DNA of 64,000 bases, taken from NCBI GenBank assembly GCA_004835665.1, contig RBKR01000001.1, forward strand, positions 682,001 to 746,000, given 5' to 3'. The first letter of the stretch is position 1, and every line of letters starts with the position of its first letter. Under the pieces are notes generated by a model. It saw only the letters and a list, made by a program, of their open reading frames with translations. It did no database searches and was not told the DNA's origin. Origin of the DNA: Phoma sp. XZ068. Taxonomy: Eukaryota > Ascomycota > Dothideomycetes > Pleosporales > Didymellaceae. Of this stretch, positions 11,109 to 19,963 are shown one piece after another. Both the position numbers and the translations under genes were made by a program.

Positions 11109-11456
11109 CCCCGCGGCAACGTATCGACTGAAACAATAGCTCACCCGGGGCGGCCGAGTAACTGCACTGCGCCTTCGAATTACAGTGTTGGCGGTGCAGA
11201 CGATCTACGAAACTCGCAAATCAATAGTTGTTCCTACCGAGTACGCCTGAGCACACTGTCGCCTGCGTGATGCATCGTGATCCACTACCATTAGCTGCAA
11301 ACGGATGTCAGATGTCTTCGGGATTTATATCTTGCACTGTATGCTCCCCGACCCCACAAAAAGTACAACATCCATCCCACAAACCTACGTCTTAGCACCC
11401 AAGGCACAGTGGCCCTACCTGCAGAAACCCCCGAAACAGAGAAACCCCAAGATAAG
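11109..11456. other. Divergent promoter region, kinase / small protein
   Basis: A 348-bp gap between two divergently transcribed genes. No distinct element was recognised beyond a weak TATA-like stretch (tttatat) near 11324. Confidence 0.4.
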
Positions 11457-11722
11457 ATGGCTGGAGACGACAAGAAGTACGAGGACGGACCTCACATTCC
11501 CTCAGGTATTGCCAATACTAATCTATTTTCAGGAGCGGAACTACCACAGGCAATGCTCCAGGTGGCCGAGGTGGTCCGATTTCAGCCCTTGGAAATGCAG
11601 GCTTTGGTTTAGACAACAAAGACGTCAAGGGTAGTTTGAAGGTACATATCAAGCTTGACCTCGAAGCCGATATTCGAATTATCGCCAAGATCAAGGGAGA
11701 CATCGCGATTGGGCTATTGTAA
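11457..11722 (+). CDS. Small conserved-type fungal protein of unknown function, 69 aa, two exons
   Basis: Model: exon 11457-11476, intron 11477-11532 (gtacga...ttttcag, with an ATACTAATC branch site) and exon 11533-11722. The other plausible donor (ctcag/gtattg) gives the wrong phase. The protein begins MAGDDKKSG, has a Gly/Thr/Asn-rich middle and ends with an alternating pattern (KVHIKLDLEADIRIIAKIKG, then DIAIGLL). I recall similar C-terminal beta-strand patterns in small uncharacterised fungal proteins, but I cannot name the family. No signal peptide or membrane helix is present, so a soluble protein is likely. Confidence 0.6.
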
Positions 11723-12823
11723 CACCATTCAGCCGGTACAAGAGCCGACACGCACGGCTCATTGAATGAAAAGACGAACTCCATGGCTGTTAGAGGTCGT
11801 CGGTCTTATTCGATACGGTTATTCGTGAGGCTTCTTCTTCAATATTGGCACGGTATTGAATTTGGGTTGAAATTTACCTATGGCTGTTTTTTTTTTTTTT
11901 CATCCAGAGCGATTGTCGGGTTCAACCATTACCCGTCACGGAGCAGCAGCAACAGGTAGTCACTTTCCGCGACGTCAGCTTCCCACGATCATCTCGCCAA
12001 CTGGTCTTTAGTTACCCCACACCTTGCCTTCACACGATGTGACTCCCCCAGTATACTTCTTAACATGCTCGAGTACTGCTCTCTTCGGTGTGTTGTGATT
12101 ACTCTTCAAAACCTGGATTGGCTACTCCGCATGACACAATCGCTAGTTGCTAAAGCATTTGATGGGGGAGAAGAGAATATCAATGCAGGGAAGCTATCAT
12201 GCAAGATACATATAAAATAACATTTAAGTGCATTTCAATACCAACAAGACATTGGAAACGCTTGTTGGTCATCGCAGTAACCTTTGCTCAGACCTCAACC
12301 CCCCCCCCCCCCTTCCAAATAAATGATAACAACTCTTTTCTCAAACGCGGACCTAAACAAACAAATACAAAAATAGTTGTGGGGAAAGTAGAATAAGTTT
12401 ACTATAATAAGGACATTGTGGATTGGTCTGAAGGGCTCTGACCGCCTTTGAAAGAAATGGTAGCGGCTCATGAACAACTGCAATCAACCTTGGAAGCAGG
12501 TGTGGAGCTAGCGCCTCATGACTAAAATCAAAGCTTGGCATCGAGGAAAGAATATTCATCGCAGCATGCTGCTTGTCTCGTCAAGCTCTTTGGATCCAAT
12601 TCCGCGCTAAATTGCTGCGCCATGGACGCCTGGTTGAGGTCCATGCGTTTCCTCTAGGTTCCCCTTGACTAACGTTCTATACCGAGCTTCTGGCGCGAGA
12701 TGTTTGTTTCAGACCCCACGTAAGCATGTAGATCCGTAGGATGCCTTACAGAAAAAGAATATAAGTGTGATCGATGCTGCACATGCGACTCCAGCATCAG
12801 CTCGACCAGCAACAGCACAGCAA
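11723..12823. other. Intergenic region with homopolymer runs
   Basis: No gene is visible. The stretch holds a run of 14 T (11887-11900) and a run of 14 C (12299-12312). The right end is the promoter of the GH93-type gene. Confidence 0.45.
12759..12766 (+). promoter_or_regulatory. TATA-like element of the GH93-type gene
   Basis: The sequence aatataag lies about 60 bp before the ATG at 12824, a common fungal TATA spacing. It also argues that translation does not start at the upstream in-frame GTG (12767). Confidence 0.35.
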
Positions 12824-13876
12824 ATGCATTCCACAAAAGCACTGATTACAGCTGCGTTCGCGCTCTTCACCACTACTGTTGTTGCAGCACCACCTTCGAA
12901 AGTCGGCGCCGCTGTTGTATTTGGTAGAGACGGAACCTATCCACGGGCGACAAAACTTGCAGATGGATCCTTGTTCGGAGCCTACACCAACACAAAGGGC
13001 GACAACACAACAATTCTGACAGTTCGTTCAACCGACAATGGAGCATCTTGGCAAACCCAAGGCACCGTAGACACCGGTCCCAAGGCAACAAAGGATCTCG
13101 ATAACCCCTATGTTCACGAGCTGCCAGACGGCAAACTGCTTTGCGCGTTCCGGAACCACGACAGAGCCTCGTCAACATCATACAGTTTCTATCGAATTAC
13201 AGTTTGTGTATCCGAAGACGGTGGCTTGACGTGGAAGTATCTTTCAACCCCTGCGTCAGATCCGGCCGGAGCCACTGGCAACTGGGAGCCCTTCCTTCAA
13301 CAAGGTCTTGACGGCGCACTGCAACTGTACTACTCTCGCGAGAACAACCCCACCGACCAAGATAGCCTCCTTAGACGTTCGGCAGACGGCGGCAAAACGT
13401 GGACGTCAGCACAGGTCATCTCTGGAACTGGCATTGAGACCCGAGACGGCATGATCGGCGTCGCACATACCTCTGCCAACTCCAAGACCAAAGTTGCTAT
13501 CTTCGAGACCGGCAACTCTGCACTTGGGCAGCCTTTCAGTGTATGGACGGTGCGTACCGAAGATGACGGCGCGACATGGGGCCCTGAGCGAACGGTTGTG
13601 TATAAGCCAGATGGCCATAACGCCGGAGCGCCTCAGATCATCAGAGTAGGCCAGAAACTGGTAGCGAGCTTTGGTACAGATGAAGATGGCGGTGTGTGGC
13701 CCGGGGGCGCGATAAAGGTTATGATTAGCAGCGATCAGGGAAAGACTTGGGTTGATAAAACCACTGTACACGAGCCATCGGCGTACTGGGCGGGCTTGGT
13801 CGCATTGGATGATAACAATTTCTTGGTCTTGTATGAGACGGGAGGAACGAGCTATGCTCAGAAGATGTCTACCTAA
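12824..13876 (+). CDS. Secreted GH93-type beta-propeller glycosidase (exo-arabinanase/sialidase-like), 350 aa
   Basis: A single exon with ATG at 12824 encodes a signal peptide (residues 1-21, cleavage likely after VVAA). Five Asp-box motifs (S-x-D-x-G-x-x-W type) follow: STDNGASW, SEDGGLTW, SADGGKTW, TEDDGATW and SSDQGKTW. These mark blades of a six-bladed sialidase-like propeller. NWEPFL (Glu155) and IFETG (Glu228) sit where fungal GH93 exo-1,5-alpha-arabinanases carry their catalytic glutamates; this placement is from memory of the family, not an alignment. The length matches secreted GH93 enzymes. Likely role: release of arabinobiose from plant cell-wall arabinan outside the cell. A non-GH93 BNR exosialidase is the alternative. 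Confidence 0.8.
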   Translation: MHSTKALITAAFALFTTTVVAAPPSKVGAAVVFGRDGTYPRATKLADGSLFGAYTNTKGDNTTILTVRSTDNGASWQTQGTVDTGPKATKDLDNPYVHELPDGKLLCAFRNHDRASSTSYSFYRITVCVSEDGGLTWKYLSTPASDPAGATGNWEPFLQQGLDGALQLYYSRENNPTDQDSLLRRSADGGKTWTSAQVISGTGIETRDGMIGVAHTSANSKTKVAIFETGNSALGQPFSVWTVRTEDDGATWGPERTVVYKPDGHNAGAPQIIRVGQKLVASFGTDEDGGVWPGGAIKVMISSDQGKTWVDKTTVHEPSAYWAGLVALDDNNFLVLYETGGTSYAQKMST

Positions 13877-14095
13877 GCGACACGAAGTCTTTTTGGGTCA
13901 AGTACCCATAAGAAGCATCACAACTTTATAGAGAGAAATCTAGAGCAGTATAATTTGAGTGATAACAGACTCTCGTCTCAATTAAGCTGTGATCAGCCCG
14001 TTTAAGATGCAAGAACAAGAGCATATTAGGTTTTGATCGGGCCATATGGCAGTCCCGATGACGGCTACTAGCTAAGGCATACAGCATCTCGGAGA

Positions 14096-14123
14096 AAATA
14101 ATTCACGTGATAGTGAATTATTT
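14096..14123. repeat. Perfect 11-bp inverted repeat, 6-nt loop
   Basis: Arms aaataattcac (14096-14106) and gtgaattattt (14113-14123) are exact reverse complements around gtgata. It lies 220 bp after the GH93-type stop codon and contains a CACGTG-like core at one arm/loop junction. It could be a transcript hairpin or a dimeric factor site. Confidence 0.6.
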
Positions 14124-14382
14124 CAGGGAGAGTACGATAAGACCGTACGTATGTAGAAATATTAGCGCCATGAATATTAAGGATTCGCCAACTTTTCAGG
14201 TCTGCGAGGAATATTTCTGTACCATAACTGGGATGCGGCAACAATATACAGTAGCAGTATTGCTTGGTACCCTTGAATCCCAACCACAAACACCGCCCAA
14301 TCTCACCCTCTCAACCTTGGTTCTGTTGCTCGAGTGATTTTTTCCACATAAATACTCTTCATCCGCTTCTCATCCACCATCA

Positions 14383-14625
14383 TCCGTTATCTACAAAATC
14401 TACTCATCAAGCCATCACATCACGGATTGTATCCAACAAGAGCTACCATTGATCATCTCACCTCATAACGGATTCAAAGGTACCAAAATCACTCATCGTC
14501 TTACCTCATTACCGAATTATATCCATAAGATAAACCACTTACCCAGTCATCACATTACAAATTAAACCGCACAAAACCCCACTACTCATCACCACTCCTC
14601 ACCACGGATAGTATCCAACAAAATA
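14383..14625 (+). repeat. Degenerate ~45-bp tandem repeat in the leader of the 91-aa gene
   Basis: Five related units have anchors (acggat / ccgaat / acaaat) at about 14422, 14468, 14512, 14557 and 14604, that is 44-47 bp apart; a possible sixth unit starts near 14383. Each unit resembles cctcaccacggatagtatcc followed by an A/C-rich stretch. The first and last copies are most alike. The array stops just before the ATG at 14643, so it is probably in the 5' UTR or core promoter. Confidence 0.55.
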
Positions 14626-14642
14626 CACCATCCACTACAAAA

Positions 14643-14968
14643 ATGCCTTCCAAATCCACCAAGGCCCGCGTTCCAAGTATCCGAGACTTGGCCTTCGCAA
14701 CTGAAACGCTGCTCAACTACCACTTCGACGACGAGCGTCTCTGTGAGCGTGCCATCCAAAATGGCCCAGAAAGGAAGAGACTCGCCGTACTTCCTTCAAT
14801 CCCAAATTTTGGGGACGATGCGAGGAGGACTCTCAGTGTGACAAGGAAGTATTGAGGGCGGCGTACTGTCTTGGGCTCGAAGTGATCGACGAGGATTTAC
14901 TTGGGATCGAGGAATTCAAGTTTGTGAAGGGCGTGTCTGAGGGGCCGGTGCCTGAGAGTTTGCTGTAA
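14643..14968 (+). CDS. Small protein of unknown function, 91 aa, two exons
   Basis: Model: exon 14643-14786, intron 14787-14836 (gtactt...ctctcag, 50 bp, phase 0) and exon 14837-14968. Unspliced, the first frame stops after 70 codons and leaves a well-formed second frame (CDKEVLRAAYCLGLEVIDED...) unused; splicing joins both and ends in TAA. The N-terminal helix pair (IRDLAFATETLLNYHFDDER, then LCERAIQ) faintly recalls the start of RNase III-type folds, but no catalytic signature is present. No signal or membrane segment. The intron lacks a clear branch site, so the model is moderate. Confidence 0.5.
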
Positions 14969-15185
14969 CTCACTTAGGTTGGAAGTGGTACCGGTATATG
15001 ATTTGATTGTGCCAAGCTGTTGTGAATAGTGGGGAGACATGGATAGTGTTGTATGAAGAAAAGGAACGATGGTGTGATATTATTCAATGGTGGAAAGGGT
15101 ATCATACAAATTCAGCCAAAATGACAAAGGAAATCCATATCGCCCATGGCGCGTTCAAGACAGTGCGCTCCTGATCTGCATCGAT

Positions 15186-15541
15186 CTAGTTGAGCTTCTT
15201 GTTGCCAACCTTGACAGTGTTGCCCTGGCTTCGCTGGTACTGCAAGAAGCCAAAGACAACTGCAGCGAGAACACCAAGCATAAGAACGTTGCCTACATTG
15301 CGTTAGTACTGGTCTCTATCACTACCAGGAGAGTCCTACCAAGCACAAAGCCGACAATGCCACCAGCAAGGTCAATCAAACCCTTGAAGAAGTTGACGAA
15401 TAGGTCGATGATCTCGGAAGCGAACTTGAGAACGAAGGAGGCAGTCTTCTGGACCAGGTCACCGGCCGTGGTGAAGAAGGACCAAACGAGCTCTAGAACC
15501 GAGGTGAAGACATCGGAGAGGGACTTGACGATGGAAGACAT
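15186..15541 (-). CDS. Small membrane protein of unknown function, 102 aa, two exons
   Basis: Model: exon 15541-15340, intron 15339-15293 (gtagga...gtactaacgcaatgtag, 47 bp with an ACTAAC branch site) and exon 15292-15186; phase 1 is respected. The first ~65 residues form long amphipathic or hydrophobic helices (SVLELVWSFF, EIIDLFVNFFKGLIDLAGG), followed by a C-terminal transmembrane helix (NVLMLGVLAAVVFGFLQYQ) and a short basic tail. I know of similarly patterned small fungal proteins of unknown function. It may shape or line an internal membrane, but that is inference. It is divergent from the GH16 gene. Confidence 0.7.
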
Positions 15542-16168
15542 ATCGGCAATGCACTGTTGTTTTGGAGCTTAAAGTGATGGTTGAAGGTAGGTTGAAGGCA
15601 GGTTGAAGATGAGACGGTTGTAAAGTAAAACTGTGGCGTGGTCTATAAGGAAGGTAAGGGTGAGTGTGTTAGCGTTGTTATTGTTTGCAGCGGCCACGGC
15701 CGGTTCAAGTTTATGTGACGGGAAATGACGCTGCAGTTACGTGCGATCCAAACATGTGTGACAGGTCGCGTGGCTTTCTTGTTTCTACCAATCCCTTGTT
15801 GTAGATCAGGTACACGTTTGGACGGCCTGAGGCGTTTCTTGAAGTGGCTGGTTGGCTGTAGGGAAGAATGCTGCAATGTAGTGATTGGTGCAGTGACGTC
15901 GAATACAAAATCGACGGCACGTGAGCGCGCGCCTCGCAGCAAACTGACATTGTTCTTCAGATCGAGCAATTGCACAACACAGAATTATGGAGAGGATCTA
16001 CTACATCATTGAAGAAGATGTCTGAGATTTGACGGAGTGATGCAGGCATAACAAGAGGGCCTGTCCATGCGGCTGGCTTAGTCATCTGCGGAAGCTGTGG
16101 CTGGAAAACAGCAAGACGCTACGTCATGTGGGCTGGCAGCCTTACATTCCACAACAGCATCTTCCATC
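15542..16168. other. Divergent promoter region, small membrane protein / GH16 protein
   Basis: This 627-bp gap serves two divergent genes. Short frames on both strands overlap but look like chance. No repeat was recognised. Confidence 0.4.
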
Positions 16169-17362
16169 ATGTCTACTTTGGACAAGCTTTTCGCAAAAGG
16201 CAAGGCCAAGGTGAAGGAGTTCCAGGCTCAACACCAAGGAGGGCAGTCGCAGCACCAACAAGCCTACCCAGGCCAACAACCACAGCCGGGCTTCCCGCAA
16301 CAGCCGCAGCAGGGCTACAACCAGCCACAACAGTATTCGCAGTCGCAGTACTCGGGCAGCCAATACCCTCCGCAGCAATACCCTCCGCAAAGCCAGTACC
16401 AGCAGCAATATCAGCAGCCTCAGCAGCAACAATGGGGCCCTCCTCCAAATCAATGGCAGCCGCCGCCGCCGCAGCAGCAGGGCTTCGCACCGCCCATCCC
16501 GCAGAATAAACCAAACTCACCTGCGCCGCCTGTACCTCAGAACCGCCCAATGTCGACGCAGCCGCCACCGCCGCAGAACATCCCACCGCCTTATAGCGAA
16601 AAGGTGTACTGGAAGCCGGCTTTCGATGCAGCAACGCCAGTATCGCAGAACTTCCGCCACGAGCTCGGCGACCACGGTTGGGGCAACAACGAAAAGCAGA
16701 ACTACACCGACTCGCCGTCGAACTCCTTCCATCATGACAATCGCCTTATCGTGCGTGCCCTTGTCCAGAATGGCAGCTATACCTCAGCTCGGCTGACCTC
16801 GCATCAAACGCTTTCGCGCCCGCGTGGATATCTCGAAGCTACCACCCTTCCACCGAGCGCCCCCGGCATTTGGCCAGCGTATTGGATGCTACCATGTGAG
16901 CCATTTAATTGGCCCGGCGATGGAGAGGTGGATATCATGGAGAGTTGGAACGGCGAGAAGACGAACCATTCTTGTCTTCATTGGGGACACTATAATGGAG
17001 AAGATTCACAGAAGCACAAAGTCATACAGACACCGCTTACTGATCTTACCACGAGCCCACATACGTACGGGTTTGCTTGGATCGAGGAGGATGGCATTCC
17101 GGACTGGCGAGGCAGGCTCATTTGGTACATTGACGGCCGACCAGTGATGAAAGGCAACATTCCTGCGGGCTCGAGACGTATGGAGGACTACCGGATTTTG
17201 ATAAACATTGCGATGGGTGGGACTGTTAATAAGGATGCGCTGCCCGCTGACGGCTACTACGACCTGGTTGTGAGTGATTTGAAGATGTGCGAGGAGCCCG
17301 TGGGTGGGTGGCAGGCTTTTGAGCAGGCATGGAACTCGACGCCTGAAGGCAAGGTCATGTGA
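16169..17362 (+). CDS. GH16-domain protein with Q/P-rich N terminus and no signal peptide, 397 aa
   Basis: A single exon from ATG 16169. Residues 1-25 form a basic amphipathic start (MSTLDKLFAKGKAKVKEF). Residues 26-142 are Gln/Pro/Tyr-rich with QQYPPQ-like repeats and look disordered. The GH16 domain spans about 150-397, with the active-site signature GEVDIMES: Glu253 nucleophile, Asp255, Glu258 acid/base. Upstream WPAYWMLP and downstream Trp-rich segments fit the beta-sandwich. Known GH16 enzymes cut beta-1,3 or mixed-linkage glucans and are normally secreted. Here no signal peptide is visible from this ATG or in the in-frame 24-codon extension, so the protein is either intracellular or exported unconventionally. 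The catalytic residues are intact. Confidence 0.82.
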   Translation: MSTLDKLFAKGKAKVKEFQAQHQGGQSQHQQAYPGQQPQPGFPQQPQQGYNQPQQYSQSQYSGSQYPPQQYPPQSQYQQQYQQPQQQQWGPPPNQWQPPPPQQQGFAPPIPQNKPNSPAPPVPQNRPMSTQPPPPQNIPPPYSEKVYWKPAFDAATPVSQNFRHELGDHGWGNNEKQNYTDSPSNSFHHDNRLIVRALVQNGSYTSARLTSHQTLSRPRGYLEATTLPPSAPGIWPAYWMLPCEPFNWPGDGEVDIMESWNGEKTNHSCLHWGHYNGEDSQKHKVIQTPLTDLTTSPHTYGFAWIEEDGIPDWRGRLIWYIDGRPVMKGNIPAGSRRMEDYRILINIAMGGTVNKDALPADGYYDLVVSDLKMCEEPVGGWQAFEQAWNSTPEGKVM

Positions 17363-18165
17363 AGTAGGAGCCAAGGGTCTATACCACGTTCTGTGACATC
17401 GCCATTAGCAATCCTCAGGCGTAGTTAGACACATCATCAGCTCGCCCCGCGACGTTGCCTCACTCCGTTTTGCATCACCGTTTTTCGTGTATGTTCTGAC
17501 ATCTTCCTATAACGACCACCGCCGCCGCTGATTGACAAAAGCCGTATGATTGCGGTCAGAAGACCTGTCAAGGGTTGAAGATGTCTGGTACAGTTTGAGA
17601 ACGTCAACGCGACCCGTGGAGACGGGGTCTGGTAGGGACATAGTGCTGCTCACAATCCGGCTCGCAATCAACAGCTATCGGGTCGAGCACAGCATACTAC
17701 ACTTTTCCGACATCCTGTTCCCCTCGTGTTGGCCATGCGGTTGCCATTTCACGGGCCAGCATTGATCCTTCATATAATGCTCGCCAAAATAGTGCACATG
17801 ACTCTTGCTCTCGCGGAATCAATAATTAGTTTGCGACAACAGGGTTTCCCGTCGGCCTCGAGACTGTACCCTATTGGATATCCTATTGCACATCGGAAAA
17901 CGGTTTGTGATCCTTGTGGAGCTGCGCCGGGGGAAAAGCCTGGGGCTCGACGGAGAAGCTTTGTTCCTCGCCAGGTGTCGGAAATTGCCTCATTGGGTTT
18001 AGACAAGACGGCCAACGATGAATACACCCACCGATTACATTCTATATATGCTGGCTTAAAGCCGTACAGCCTGATCTCTTCTCACATAACATTAAAATCT
18101 CTTCGGTGTGTCAAATTAGACATCCTTCTAGCCAGTTGCACGCGTACCTCCAACTTGTTCCTACC
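17363..18165. other. Intergenic region
   Basis: No gene is seen. The right end is the promoter of the dialkylglycine decarboxylase gene. Confidence 0.4.
18043..18048 (+). promoter_or_regulatory. TATA-like element of the decarboxylase gene
   Basis: The sequence tatata lies 118 bp before the ATG at 18166. It is a plausible TATA box for this plus-strand gene. Confidence 0.3.
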
Positions 18166-19515
18166 ATGTCGACAACCGAGTTTTGGTCCAAAGCGGACAC
18201 CTATCTGATGCACACAGGCGTCCCGCCCTCACCAGTAATTATCAGTAGAGCCAAAGGCACACGCCTCTACACCTCCGATGGTCAAGAAATCCTCGATTTC
18301 ACATCTGGCCAAATGAGCTCTCTGCTCGGCCACTCTCAACCCGAAGTCGTCGAAGTAGTCCGCAAGTACGTCGGTGAACTCGATCACCTTCTCAGCAACA
18401 TGATCACACAGCCAGTCGTTGATCTGGCCGAGCGTCTGGCTCGCATACTCCCTCCTCCGCTCCAGAAATCTTTCTTCCTCAACACAGGCTCCGAAACCAC
18501 CGAAGCAGCCCTTAAGATGGCAAAATGCTACACGGGCAAGTTCGAAATCGTAGCTTTCACAGCAAGCTACCATGGCCTGACGCAAGGATCCGGCTCCGCA
18601 ACTTACTCAGCCGGCCGTAAAAATGGCGGTCCTGCCATGCCCGGCCAGCTAGCTTTCCCAGCTCCGTACGCGTACCGCTCGCCGTTCAAAAAATCAGACG
18701 GCTCCTACGATTGGGAAACAGAGCTCGAATTCGGCTGGGCCATGATTGATCGCCAAAGCGTCGGCTCTCTTGCAGCCTTCATCATGGAGCCTATTCTCTC
18801 AACCGGTGGAATTCTGGATCCACCGCCCGGCTATCTAAAGCGTATGGTCGAGGAGTGCAAAAAGCGCAACATGCTTGTTATTATGGACGAGGCACAGACA
18901 GGTGTCGGTCGGACGGGGCAGATGTTTGCATTTGAGCGCGACGGCATTGTGCCGGACATACTCTGCTTGAGCAAAACGTTGGGTTGCGGGTTGCCGCTTG
19001 CGTCTGTGAGCACGACAGCTGAGATTGAGCGAGGATGTACGGAAGCGAAGTTTCTATGGTTGACAACACATCTTAACGATCCGCTGACTGCTGCTGTGGG
19101 CAACAAGGTCCTTGAGATCGTCGTGCGGGACAATATCTGTAAGCGTGCAAGGGAAAGGGGAGAACAATTGCGCACAGGTCTCGATAAACTGAAGGAGAAG
19201 TACTGGTGCATCGGTGATGTGCGAGGTCGCGGGCTTTTTCAAGGAATTGAGATTATTTCGGATGCTGGAACGAAGTCTCCGGGTCTTGAGATTGGACATG
19301 CCGTGGCGGATCGGGCCATGGTGTGTGGGTTGAGCTGCAATGTAGTCAATCTTCCTGGTATGGGCGGCGTCTTTCGGGTGGCGCCTCCTGTGACTGTATC
19401 GGCTGATGAGATTGAAGAGGGTCTGAGGATACTTGATGAGGCGTTCCAATATGTCTTGAAGGGACATGGGTCGAAATCAAAGACCAATGGGTTGGTAGTG
19501 CCGACTATGGATTGA
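18166..19515 (+). CDS. 2,2-dialkylglycine decarboxylase-type PLP enzyme, 449 aa
   Basis: A single exon encodes a class-III (subgroup II) PLP aminotransferase fold. DFTSGQMSSLLGH (Gln49) matches the substrate-binding segment characteristic of dialkylglycine decarboxylase. GSETTEAA binds the cofactor phosphate, DEAQTGVGRTG holds the pyridine-nitrogen Asp241, and SKTLGCGLPLA carries the Schiff-base Lys270. A conserved Arg in FRVAPPVT sits near the C terminus. The characterised bacterial enzyme couples decarboxylation of 2,2-dialkylglycines such as 2-aminoisobutyrate to transamination of pyruvate, giving a ketone, CO2 and alanine. Length fits (about 430-450). No targeting signal is evident, so it is probably cytosolic. 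Another omega-aminotransferase function is the alternative. Start chosen at the first ATG. Confidence 0.87.
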   Translation: MSTTEFWSKADTYLMHTGVPPSPVIISRAKGTRLYTSDGQEILDFTSGQMSSLLGHSQPEVVEVVRKYVGELDHLLSNMITQPVVDLAERLARILPPPLQKSFFLNTGSETTEAALKMAKCYTGKFEIVAFTASYHGLTQGSGSATYSAGRKNGGPAMPGQLAFPAPYAYRSPFKKSDGSYDWETELEFGWAMIDRQSVGSLAAFIMEPILSTGGILDPPPGYLKRMVEECKKRNMLVIMDEAQTGVGRTGQMFAFERDGIVPDILCLSKTLGCGLPLASVSTTAEIERGCTEAKFLWLTTHLNDPLTAAVGNKVLEIVVRDNICKRARERGEQLRTGLDKLKEKYWCIGDVRGRGLFQGIEIISDAGTKSPGLEIGHAVADRAMVCGLSCNVVNLPGMGGVFRVAPPVTVSADEIEEGLRILDEAFQYVLKGHGSKSKTNGLVVPTMD

Positions 19516-19963
19516 ATGTTCACGATACTCTCTAGTGGATACAAAATCAAACACACAGATCACCTGAATTTACGACAAGACCCTCCCTGGGCATGACTAA
19601 ACCTGTCCTCCTTTTGACTTTCAACTTACCTGGAAGTGCAGAGGGTATTTTCGCCCATAGCTATTGTTTGCAAGGTTCGCAACAAGGCAACGTAAGTTAA
19701 ACATGCGTCGAAGATTCTCCGGCAAGCTGTTCATGCCTCTGTTCAAACTCTCCATGTACTTTGTTGAAGCAGGGTCTATCTCAAAAGCGCACATCGAGAT
19801 GGGGAAGGCATGGTGTTGGCTGCGAGATCGGAAAAGGAACGAGTTTCCGCTATCTCGCTGCGGAATCACGTCATCACTTGATTGGTCAGCGCTTCGTTGA
19901 TCAACACGTCTATCCGAGAACAACCGCGCTCGATAACCACCAAAACATCATTAACGAGGCAAG
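19516..19963. other. Intergenic region
   Basis: No gene seen. Overlapping short frames on both strands lack protein features. It leads into the carrier-like gene. Confidence 0.4.

Larger units (their letters stand above)
13877..14642. other. Intergenic region with an inverted repeat and a degenerate tandem repeat
   Basis: The left part holds the inverted repeat at 14096-14123 and the right part a degenerate ~45-bp tandem repeat (both listed separately). A TATA-like cataaata lies near 14347. No other gene is seen. Confidence 0.5.

Noticed and set aside
15087..15572. 161-codon plus-strand frame over the small membrane protein gene
   Set aside because: It starts at a GTG and lac ks features, whereas the minus strand gives a phase-correct two-exon membrane protein.
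12767..18165. Upstream in-frame GTG/TTG starts for the GH93, GH16, decarboxylase and hydrolase genes
   Set aside because: Nuclear fungal genes start at ATG; the first in-frame ATG gives the expected signal peptide or family N terminus.
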